Assembly: GCA_029933125.1 (NCBI GenBank)
Contig: JAOZOU010000002.1
Location: forward strand, 108,181-172,180
Direction of reading: 5' to 3'
Length of the DNA stretch: 64,000 bases
Origin: a bacterium
Lineage (GTDB): Bacteria > Arandabacterota > Arandabacteria > Arandabacterales > Arandabacteraceae
Positions 33,994 to 42,455 of the stretch are shown here, in pieces. The position numbers and the translations under genes are program-made. Positions within the stretch are counted from its first letter, which is position 1, and each line of letters opens with the position of its first letter. The notes under the pieces were generated by a model. It did not search any database, was not told the DNA's origin, and saw only the letters and a list, made by a program, of their open reading frames with translations.

Positions 33994-36879
33994 TTATCTC
34001 AAAAGCACAATTCGCTCTGTTGACTGGAAGGCCCCACTTCTCATGTGGACGAAGTAGACACCCTTAGCAACAGCATTGCCATTTGAGTCTGTACCATCCC
34101 AAACCACCGCATGTCGCCCAGGCGAGACAGCTTCATCAACTATTGTGCTCACATGCTGGCCAGTGACACTGTATATGCTGATCGTCACCTTTGAGGTTGT
34201 GGGCACACTGAAGGTGATGCTGGTCGACTTGGCGAAGGGATTGGGTCTCACAGGACCAAGTGCAAGCTTGTAGATTTCAGCTCGATCCATCGGTTCCTGG
34301 ATGACCGCGGTAGGCGTGCCCTCGTTGAACATAACACTCTGAATGAGAACGCGTCCCGAGATTGCTGCCACAAACATCTTCTTCTTCTTGAACTTCAATC
34401 TCCCTATCTCACCATTGCCATTCAAAGCCATTGCACTAGCAATACCAATGACAACCTGGCCCCCAACATCATTGGCTATCGCCACACATCCGGATGCCAA
34501 TCCCGTTGCTACGAATTCATCAAACATGAGCGCTCGCGCTGGGTAGCTTATCGTCATCTTAACGCCGAAAATGTTGCTGGCCTGCTTGACGAGAACCGGT
34601 ATTTCAATTGTGTTGTCATAGTGAATAGGATTACCCAGTCTTATGTATGTTTCGCTCGCCGTTAGCGGAGCCGGGCGTGGACAATCAGGACACCCGGAAA
34701 CATCACCCTTGAAAACACCGATCCAGTCAACTGTGGCTGGGCACTCAGTCACACACTCGTCATCAGTTGGGAACCAAACCCACGGATCAGGGCATGGGAA
34801 TGCATCAATCAGGCCCACAGCGTACTGGAGGATGAGGGATGCATCCATTGCCGATATGAGATCCGAGCAGTTGACATCAGCTGCAACTCTTTGTGGGTAG
34901 ACAGTGTTGCCCCTGCTTGTGAATGTACAATCATCCAGATTATCGAGACAAACCGCATATCGCAACACAAGAGCAGCATCGTACGGTGTCACGCAGTCGG
35001 AGAAGTCAGGGCAATCACTTGGAGTCACACAGTAGAAGCAATCGTCAGGAATGGGCTCAAGACATGAGAATTCATAGCATCCATCCTCTGAAGTATACTG
35101 GGCTCCAAGCGTATTGCCATCGCAGTCGGTAAGCGTTACGTGGATGCCTGCAAGCGGCTGGATCAAGTAGTAGTTGCCACATTCATCAAGGCAACACTTC
35201 CAGTAGTTTATACAACCCGCGACATCACACCACTCGATGCAAACTGAACCGGGATCGAGGCATACATTGAGTGTCCTCTCATCATCATAAACGTTGAGGT
35301 AGGTGAAGTCGAGGTCACAACACATGCAGGGCTTTGCATTTGCACTTATGTGGAATACGAGGTAGAAGAGAATGCCTTCCCCTACGAGTGGAGTAGCTCC
35401 TGCTGCAGCGAAGGAGATGCAATTCTCATTGCAAGGATTGCATACACCGAGATCCCAACCAGAATTCGTGAACACCGGGCCGGATTCGCACCTGTCGAAC
35501 TGAATAAGCCCAGCAGGGACATCGCACCAGCATATCTCACCCTCAAAGGCAAGTATGTTCCAACCCGTCACATCCTCGACTGTGATAGGAACCCAAATCT
35601 CCTCATTTGGATTACCGATGACATCTCCAATGTCAAAGTGGAGACAGTCGCCAGGCACAGTTATGCACACATGCTGCGTTGCATAAAGCGCTCCATCACC
35701 ATATGCACAGACATCGAAGCAATAGGTGCCTGGAGCAGTACCATCTGGCACTTTGAAGGTGAGTGAGAATGGCAGAGATTGAGGTGTTTGAAGATCGATG
35801 TCAGTGTACATGGGTGGATTGACGTTTATGAGCCAGTTCTCAAATCCAGGGGTGCACACCTTAACGATCAGGGTGTCAATGTGCTCGAATTGCTCACGCA
35901 CAGCATTGTAAATGTAGTCAGCAATATCGACGCCACCAGGTATTGTACCGTCGGAATTGATAACGAAAGCCGAGCAACCAGTCGCCTGAGCAAAACAATT
36001 CCACAGATTGAAGTGGCTGCCACTATGCAATGGCAGCAGGCAGATATTGTTAGTGCTGAGCCCATCTATCACCTGCATGATGGGAAGATCATCAGGTGTT
36101 CCCGCAGTTGCATCTCTGCCCGGATCGATACCTGTGGTGATACCTGATATGCCCACACAAGCATAAACATTACAATCGTGAGGGATATTGTCACCCCACT
36201 GGATGATGAACTTCTTGCTGTCAGTACGCCATCCGATTCCAGGGTCAGCATAGGCCTCGTAGAGAGCTCGTGCATAGCTCTCAGGACCATCATTTCCGGC
36301 TCCGAGTGAAAGGCCATTTATGGCATTGGCTACGTCCGTAAGATTTGCTGTGATTGACTGGTCAAGGCTGTAGGCATAGTCGCCGGGACTGCCATAGGAG
36401 TTGCCATAGTTACAGTAAGTGTAATAGCCAGGGTAGTCCGTGTGGGAAATAACACCAAAATCGCTATCAGGAATAAGGGTTCTGAGCGCGTTCATGATGC
36501 GGAGTGAGTTAACCTTCATGCTATCAACTTCGTTCACCATGCTGCCCGTTAAGTCAAAGCACCAGAGTATATCCGCCTTCTTGGGTATGGGACGCTCGGG
36601 AAGATAAAGTGTCTTATCCTCCGTAAACTCCTGACCCGGGCTCAGCGTAATATCAAGCGAAGCGGGAATGAACCTGGAAGAGTCTGCTGGCTGCATCCCC
36701 GTGGTTGGGGCAGGTTCATAAGGAAAAACGGGTCTATAGCCCACATATTGAGGCGGATTTACTCCAAACTGATTCTCAGACTGCTGGCTTCCGCCAGGAT
36801 TCTGGGTCGCTCCCATAGTAATTAGCGCAACGACCGCTAACGCACCCACCATGAGAAAGGTAATTCCTTTTACTTTCAT
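33994..36879 (-). CDS. Exported protein with VWA, cohesin-like, dockerin-like and sorting domains
   Basis: A 961-residue secreted protein. After a signal segment (FLMVGALAVVALITMGATQ) comes a von Willebrand A domain (about 105-330) with a MIDAS-type DLTGS motif near residue 109. A cohesin-like beta domain follows (about 415-545: PNEEIWVPITVEDVTGWNIL). Then a Cys-rich segment, and dockerin-like calcium repeats (about 630-700: DAALVLRYAV and DVNCSDLISAMDASLILQYA). A second cohesin-like domain (about 745-845) and the FlgD-like sorting domain (about 875-961, ending RIVLLR) close the protein. AAAGGAGCGGGG precedes the ATG. Cohesin and dockerin parts bind each other in cellulosomes, so assembly with other copies is possible. 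It is a single-gene unit with its own terminator. Confidence 0.8.
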   Translation of the reverse strand: MKVKGITFLMVGALAVVALITMGATQNPGGSQQSENQFGVNPPQYVGYRPVFPYEPAPTTGMQPADSSRFIPASLDITLSPGQEFTEDKTLYLPERPIPKKADILWCFDLTGSMVNEVDSMKVNSLRIMNALRTLIPDSDFGVISHTDYPGYYTYCNYGNSYGSPGDYAYSLDQSITANLTDVANAINGLSLGAGNDGPESYARALYEAYADPGIGWRTDSKKFIIQWGDNIPHDCNVYACVGISGITTGIDPGRDATAGTPDDLPIMQVIDGLSTNNICLLPLHSGSHFNLWNCFAQATGCSAFVINSDGTIPGGVDIADYIYNAVREQFEHIDTLIVKVCTPGFENWLINVNPPMYTDIDLQTPQSLPFSLTFKVPDGTAPGTYCFDVCAYGDGALYATQHVCITVPGDCLHFDIGDVIGNPNEEIWVPITVEDVTGWNILAFEGEICWCDVPAGLIQFDRCESGPVFTNSGWDLGVCNPCNENCISFAAAGATPLVGEGILFYLVFHISANAKPCMCCDLDFTYLNVYDDERTLNVCLDPGSVCIEWCDVAGCINYWKCCLDECGNYYLIQPLAGIHVTLTDCDGNTLGAQYTSEDGCYEFSCLEPIPDDCFYCVTPSDCPDFSDCVTPYDAALVLRYAVCLDNLDDCTFTSRGNTVYPQRVAADVNCSDLISAMDASLILQYAVGLIDAFPCPDPWVWFPTDDECVTECPATVDWIGVFKGDVSGCPDCPRPAPLTASETYIRLGNPIHYDNTIEIPVLVKQASNIFGVKMTISYPARALMFDEFVATGLASGCVAIANDVGGQVVIGIASAMALNGNGEIGRLKFKKKKMFVAAISGRVLIQSVMFNEGTPTAVIQEPMDRAEIYKLALGPVRPNPFAKSTSITFSVPTTSKVTISIYSVTGQHVSTIVDEAVSPGRHAVVWDGTDSNGNAVAKGVYFVHMRSGAFQSTERIVLLR

Positions 36880-37136
36880 TTTGCCCCGCTCCTTTTTGTG
36901 GTTAGTCTCTCACAAAGTACCATGCTCCCTCTCGAAACAACTACCTACCAGAAAACTCAACACCTCCTCTCAATGGTAGTGGTCTTTGGCAATTCAAGTG
37001 AACGATGAAGAAGCCCCCAATCAGGTTCTCAGGTGAAGCCCGATACATCACTGCCTCCCGCCACTTCCTTGTGAGAAACGCTCCTCACACTTTCGCAGCT
37101 GAAGTGTGATCCGATCTAGCCCCTTTTCGGTGGAAG
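36880..37136 (-). other. Long leader of the VWA/cohesin gene
   Basis: If the promoter at 37137-37164 is real, about 250 bases of leader precede this gene. A small stem (CACACTT with AAGTGTG, about 37087-37110) lies near its 5' end. No known riboswitch class was recognised and no gene is seen. Confidence 0.35.
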
Positions 37137-37164
37137 TTTATCACATTTGCCTTGAGGCTGTCAA
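37137..37164 (-). promoter_or_regulatory. Candidate promoter of the VWA/cohesin gene
   Basis: On the minus strand TTGACA (37164-37159) and GATAAA (37142-37137) are spaced by 16 bases. The same pair of hexamers occurs before the TonB receptor gene with 15-base spacing. It lies about 260 bases before the start codon. Confidence 0.45.
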
Positions 37165-37245
37165 TGGAAATTTGGGCCAAATTCGTAGTACGATATGTTA
37201 TAACATGCATGATGATGCAACAATTGACCCAGGGGTTGGCACCGC

Positions 37246-37614
37246 TCAATGCGGAAGAAGCCTTTGTGCCACAAAGAGGCCTATGCCAATGAACAATGGA
37301 ACAATGCCATTTATTCCCTTCTCGATGCCCTCGCGGACGCCTAAGGCTATCATAGCCCCAACACCAATCGAGATCATCAGCGAGCCAATTACTATTAGCC
37401 AAGCACGTGCAGAGCGAAAATCTGTAGGCTTCTTTTCCGGTCTGGACTCAAAAAGCTCTGGCGGTATTTCAAGACCCTTCTCAAGCCTGAGCATTCGTTC
37501 CTTATGCAGTTGCTCTTTCTCTCTTGAGCGAAGATATGCTGCAGCTATAACGGTTGCAAAGGCGCCAAGGATGGCAACTATAGGAATCGATAGAGCAATG
37601 ATATCAGGACTCAT
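37246..37614 (-). CDS. Small membrane protein (DUF6249-like), likely ECF sigma target
   Basis: A 122-residue inner-membrane protein with an N-terminal helix (IIALSIPIVAILGAFATVIAA), a basic cytoplasmic linker (about 27-70) and two C-terminal helices (WLIVIGSLMISIGVGAMIAL and GIVPLFIGIGLFVAQ). The pattern resembles DUF6249 proteins found beside ECF sigma factors. AGGAGGGGG precedes the ATG. It is transcribed away from the sigma factor gene, and an ECF-type promoter motif faces it at 37679-37705. Function unknown; a role in envelope stress is inferred from the context. Confidence 0.7.
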   Translation of the reverse strand: MSPDIIALSIPIVAILGAFATVIAAAYLRSREKEQLHKERMLRLEKGLEIPPELFESRPEKKPTDFRSARAWLIVIGSLMISIGVGAMIALGVREGIEKGINGIVPLFIGIGLFVAQRLLPH

Positions 37615-37678
37615 TCCTACCCCCTCCTTTTTTGTACCTCTTAATTACGACTGGTTTTGCGCTTCCTCATCTCTCCCT

Positions 37679-37705
37679 GACGCAGCTAGGCTTGGTTTTG
37701 TTTCA
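37679..37705 (-). promoter_or_regulatory. ECF-type promoter towards the small membrane protein
   Basis: On the minus strand TGAAAC (37705-37700) and CGTC (37682-37679) are spaced by 17 bases. This is the -35/-10 pattern used by many ECF sigma factors (as in the Bacillus SigW/SigM group). It lies 65 bases before the start codon. Confidence 0.6.
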
Positions 37706-37721
37706 AATTCAAGAAGCACCC

Positions 37722-37747
37722 TGAAACATTCTGGTTGCGAGGGCGTC
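37722..37747 (+). promoter_or_regulatory. ECF-type promoter of the sigma/anti-sigma operon
   Basis: TGAAAC (37722-37727) and CGTC (37744-37747) are spaced by exactly 16 bases, the optimal spacing for this class. It lies 91 bases before the sigma factor start, pointing to autoregulation. A matching promoter faces the other way 17 bases off. Confidence 0.68.
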
Positions 37748-37838
37748 ACTTAAGATGGATGATATAGGAAGTGGGTTAGGGGGTGACAGGAGGATCTCTG
37801 AGAACCCCAGGTGGGACGAACGCTTATAGGGCCGAAAT

Positions 37839-38447
37839 GTGAAAAGGCAGGACTCAGGTGCTCTCGACGAGGCTGATCTTATCAGGCGGCTTCAACGGCA
37901 GGAGGAGAGGGCATTTGAGGAAGTTATTGCCAAGTACAAAAGTGAAATTTACTGGATAGCTTTGAGGATGGTTGGTGCCGAAGATGCAGAGGATATCACT
38001 CAGGAAGTTTTTCTTAGAGCCTACCAGGCAATGCCGCTTTTCAGAGGCGAGGCAAGCTTGAGAACTTGGCTTAGCAAGATAGCCTATAATCTCTGCATTA
38101 GCTTCATAAGAAGGAAAGGCCGTAGAGGCGAACATGTTTCACTTGATGAGCTTAGCAATGAGCATATCTTTCACCTCCTCCCGAAGAAGGAGATCAATAT
38201 AGCTGAGGGACTTGTCAGCGGCGTTATAGAAAAGGCAATGGCGAGATTGCCTGCGAGATACCGGGCAATCCTTACTCTCTATTACACTGAAGGACTCAGG
38301 TATCATGAAATTGCTGAAGTTATGAGAATACCGATAGGAACGGTTAAGACCCATCTCCATCGGGCAAGGCTTATGCTAAGGGATGGAGTGCTCGAGGCGG
38401 TGGAGAAACTGGATCACTACGGGATTAACTGGGAGGAATCAAAGTGA
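37839..38447 (+). CDS. ECF sigma factor (RpoE-like)
   Basis: A 202-residue extracytoplasmic-function sigma factor. Region 2 (about residues 20-90) has the typical YWIALRMVGAEDAEDITQEVFLRAY, with the DAED core contact, and the FRGEASLRTWLSKIAYN segment. Region 4 (about 130-185) has the helix-turn-helix RYHEIAEVMRIPIGTVKTHL. It starts with GTG at 37839. Its stop overlaps the GTG of the anti-sigma factor (GTGA). The promoter upstream fits its own class, so positive autoregulation is likely. Confidence 0.93.
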   Translation: MKRQDSGALDEADLIRRLQRQEERAFEEVIAKYKSEIYWIALRMVGAEDAEDITQEVFLRAYQAMPLFRGEASLRTWLSKIAYNLCISFIRRKGRRGEHVSLDELSNEHIFHLLPKKEINIAEGLVSGVIEKAMARLPARYRAILTLYYTEGLRYHEIAEVMRIPIGTVKTHLHRARLMLRDGVLEAVEKLDHYGINWEESK

Positions 38448-38968
38448 AAGCGTGTCACCGCTCTATTTTCTTGATCGACTTATCGCTTGAAGGGACAATT
38501 TCAGAGGTAGATCAGAAATGGCTTGATGCGCACCTTGCCACGTGCCCGAGGTGTCAGGCTGAGATGGGATTTCAGAAAAGCCTACGACGGGCTTTGGTTC
38601 ATCATAACCTTCCTCAATTGAGGGAAAGTTTTACTTCAGAGGTGATTGGTTTCATCCGGGCAAGCAAAATGTTTCGCAGATCCCGCGCCCTTGCGAGTTT
38701 TTTCAAGATTGGTTCTTTGGTTGGAGCTTGCCTTGGAATTGTCTGGCTGGCTGCCGTCAGTGGCTTTGCTCGAGCGCTTGCCACTGCGATGGGATGCTTA
38801 AGCGAAGGTCTTATAAGATCAAGCATCGGTCTAGGCGAAATCACGAGTACTCTTCGAGGATTTACACACCCACTCGGAATCTCATATGTCCTCACCATGA
38901 ATTGTTTGGCGATAGCCTTAGTAGTTTGGGCGTTCAGTCGCATCTCACCTATTCTTAGGCGGCACTAA
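38444..38968 (+). CDS. Zinc-finger membrane anti-sigma factor
   Basis: A 174-residue anti-sigma factor for the ECF sigma encoded just upstream. The ZAS-type zinc motif His30-x3-Cys34-x2-Cys37 (HLATCPRC) is near the N-terminus. Two hydrophobic segments follow (about 88-110 and 146-168), so the N-terminal domain is cytoplasmic and the protein is held in the membrane, with the segment between the helices (about 111-145) in the periplasm. It starts with GTG overlapping the sigma stop by four bases, ensuring balanced synthesis. The signal sensed is unknown. Confidence 0.88.
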   Translation: MKACHRSIFLIDLSLEGTISEVDQKWLDAHLATCPRCQAEMGFQKSLRRALVHHNLPQLRESFTSEVIGFIRASKMFRRSRALASFFKIGSLVGACLGIVWLAAVSGFARALATAMGCLSEGLIRSSIGLGEITSTLRGFTHPLGISYVLTMNCLAIALVVWAFSRISPILRRH

Positions 38969-39152
38969 TCCGAGCCTCACCGTTTAAGTCCAAAGCCACC
39001 TAAAAGTCCATGATTCCTTGGGAAGCCAGGCTTTGCTGTCACGCCATAAGAGCCATCTACGCAGGAGCACAATGCTACCTCGTTTGACATTCCTTAGAAT
39101 ATGTGATATGCTTACCCCAGAAGTCAACTCTTTGGGAAAGGAGAAGAGAGAC

Positions 39153-42100
39153 GTGTCCGCGCGCTTCATGCTTGTTGTTGCGTTCCTCGGCGTTGTTATC
39201 CTCACCGCTCAGGTCAGCTTTGGATTTAGTCCGGTTGAGGAGAATGCCCAATGGGAAATCCCTCGATATGGTGCCCCTTCCCAGAAGGTTTGGCAGAATT
39301 ATCACGTAAAAGTTATGAAGGGAGTGGCTATTAGCCCTCTTGAGCGTTTCGCCTCAGAATATGGCGGTGATTGGCACTATCAGATTAACGACTTAACAGG
39401 TACGTATCACCATGTTTATGGTAGCGGGATTGATATAGGTTCCCCGATAGTGACAGCCGAGGCAGCTGAGGGAGCTGCTCGGGAATTCATAGGCAATAAC
39501 CCGGACCTCTTCGGCATAGGCGATGAGGACTTGAAGGTGATGAGCAATGCTGCTGGACTTGGAAAACGCTCAGTCATCTTTCAGCAAACCTACAATGGCC
39601 TCAGGGTCTGGGGGGGACGGCTGCACCTTGTCTTTACTGAAGCTGGTAGACTCTTTGAATTTGGTTCGGACGTCTATCCTGATATCAACATCTCCACCGA
39701 GCCTTCCCTCTCTCAAGAGCAGGCTCTCGCAGTCGCTAAGGATGGTATTGGCTTTGTTGAAGGTCGCGATGAGGTGACTCACAGGGAGCTTCTCATCCTT
39801 CCAGTTGAGGAGAATGAGACGCTTACCTATAGACTTGCTTACCGTTTTGATCTCAGGACAGTGGAGCCTTTTGGCATATGGGCTACATATGTGGATGCGA
39901 ATTCAGGCGAGATTCTATGGCGGGAAAATCACGTGCGCTTTGCTAACTATACGGGGCACTCCCAGGGTGACGTTGAGTGGGATAGTTATTGCGATGGATA
40001 CACTCGAGATTATGCCCTCATCAACATGCGGATCGACATATCCGGAGTTGGTTCAACCAATACTGATGCCAATGGTAACTTTGCAATCTCTGGAGGTACA
40101 GGTTCAAAGACGATTTCAGCTGAGTTCCGCGGTCCATTTGTCAATGTTGATCGCTATACAGGTGGTGATGCAACTCACTCAGGCACTATTGAACCGGATG
40201 TGCCCTATACAATAGATTGGAATCTATCGGGTGCCACAGACGATGAGCTTGATGTCTTCTCCTATGTGAACAGGGAACATGATTGGCTCAAAGCAATCGA
40301 TCCATCCTTCACGGATCTCGACTATGAGATGACAGCTTCAATACAGAGGACGGACCTCTACCGTCCTGGAAATGCATGGTGGGATGGTTCAAGTATCAAT
40401 TTCTGCGAGGAAGGGTCGGGTTATGCAAACACCGGTCGCATGGGAGACGTTGTTTACCATGAGTACGGTCATGGTATAACAGATTTCCTTTATGGCGATA
40501 ACGATCCACCTGGAGATCTTCACGAGGGCAATTCCGACATTGTTGCCAACTACCTCACGCGTGAAAGCATCATAGGGCTCGGGTTGTATCTTAATGATTG
40601 CTCTTCTGGCATTCGCAATTCATATAATACGCTGCAATATCCATGCAGTGGGGAAGAGCACTACTGTGGTCAGCTCATTGCAGGTTTCCACTGGGATGCC
40701 TGGCAGGAGATTCTCAATTCCTACCCTCAAGCCTATGCTGATAGCGTTGCTTTCTATACGTGGCACTATGGCAGGAAGCTAGGTTTACCTCAGACCCAGC
40801 CCGATCAAGTCCACTGGACATTTGTTGCGGATGATGATGGGAATCTTTCAAATGGGCCCCCCACTACGATGCTTTCTGCATAGCTGCGGCGAACCACAAT
40901 TTCGCATGTCCCGAGATCACACCCGGTGTCTTTATTACTCACACGCCTCTTGAGAATACCTCTAATACTTCAACACCCTATGAAGTTGTTGCAACCATAA
41001 CTTCAACTGAAGGCACAATCGTTGAGGACTCGTGTCGCGTTGTCTATCGAGTAGATGGGGGAGCCTTTGCAAGCGCTGTGCTGACAGCAACAGGCAATCC
41101 GGATGAATATGTTGGCTATATTCCCGCCCAGTCGTTCTGTTCAGAGATTGACTATTACATTTATGCAGCTGATGACGCAGGCTTTAGCAGTACACATCCT
41201 TCGGGTGCTCCCGCGAATTTTCATACCTTCCATGTTGGCTATGAAGTCATTTTCGAGGATGACTTTGAGGTTGACAGGGGCTGGACTGCTGGTGTGGCTG
41301 GCGACGATGCCACAACCGGTACGTGGGAACGATGCGATCCGCAGGGAACAGAAGCCCAGCCTGAGGATGACCACACTACTGATCCTGGAGTAAATGCCTA
41401 CATAACCCAGTGCGCAGCGGGTGGGAGTCAGGGGACCTATGACGTTGATAATGGGCGCACAACCTTGAGGTCGCCAATTTTCGACCTCAGTACCTATGAC
41501 AGAGCGACTGTCAGCTATTATAGGTGGTATTCCAATGATACGGGGGCTGAGCCTGGACAGGACTACTGGATTGTTGAGGTTAATGATAACGCTGGCTCCG
41601 GCTGGGTGCGGCTGGAATACACAAATGTGAGTGACCGTTCATGGCAGAGGAAGGAATTTGACATTGGTGATTTTGTGAGTCTTACGAGTTCAGTCCAGTT
41701 TCAGTTTATTGCAAGTGATTCCGCTCCAGGATCACTTGTTGAAGCGGGTGTTGACGATTTCACGCTTCTCAGTTGTGTTGCAGGTGGCGACACTCTACCA
41801 CCGCATGTTACGGTACTTGAGCCGAATGGTGGAGAGGTGATAGTCGGTGGGAGTGGCGTGGCTACACAGATTCGATGGTCATCAAGCGACAATGTTGGAA
41901 TAGCAGTAACTCACCTGCTCCTTTCAACAGATGGGGGGTTGACTTTTCCTGACACTATTGCCTCGGGCAGTCTGGATTCGACCTACGACTGGTACGCTCC
42001 CGATATTGAAGCTCCAGCCTGTCGAATAAAGGTTGTATGTGTGGATAGCAGTGGCAATGAAGGTTCAGACCTATCAGATGGAGACTTTGAAATAAGCGGT

Positions 42101-42412
42101 ATCTCTGGTTTACCACCCCTCGCAGGCAGACCGAGGGAAGTTGTGCTTCTGCCAGGCAGGCCCAGCCCATTTGGCGCAGAGACTCAAATCGAATTTGGTC
42201 TACCTGAGGAAGCCAAGGTTACGCTAAAGATCTATCGAGCTGATGGGAGAATGATAACAAAGCTCATAGATGAGATTGTCCCACCTGGTTACCATGTTGT
42301 CACGTGGAGTGGCAGGGATTCGAGGGGGCAAGAGGTTTCGCCCGGTGTTTATTTCTGCAGGATGGAAACGAAGGCTAAGGTTGTTACCCAGAAGCTACTA
42401 ATTGTAAGATAG
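39153..42412 (+). CDS. M36-type (fungalysin-like) metalloprotease with sorting domain, one-base frameshift
   Basis: Two adjacent frames encode one secreted zinc protease of about 1086 residues. A GTG at 39153 follows GGAG by nine bases and gives a signal peptide (FMLVVAFLGVVILTAQVSFG). An FTP-like propeptide follows (about 60-290), then the catalytic domain with HEYGH (His436, Glu437, His440) and the third ligand Glu458. The first frame stops at 40883; the product clearly continues in another frame from about 40859 (HYDAFCIAAANHNFACPEIT). Adding one C to the six-C run at 40857-40862 restores one frame. Then come a beta domain, a jelly-roll domain (about 710-880), an Ig-like part and a FlgD-like sorting domain ending LLIVR. 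Either a sequencing error, a real mutation or slippage explains the break. Confidence 0.82.
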
Positions 42413-42455
42413 CGAAATTACTTACTGTGTCCTTTCCCTTTTAGGGAGGGCACGT

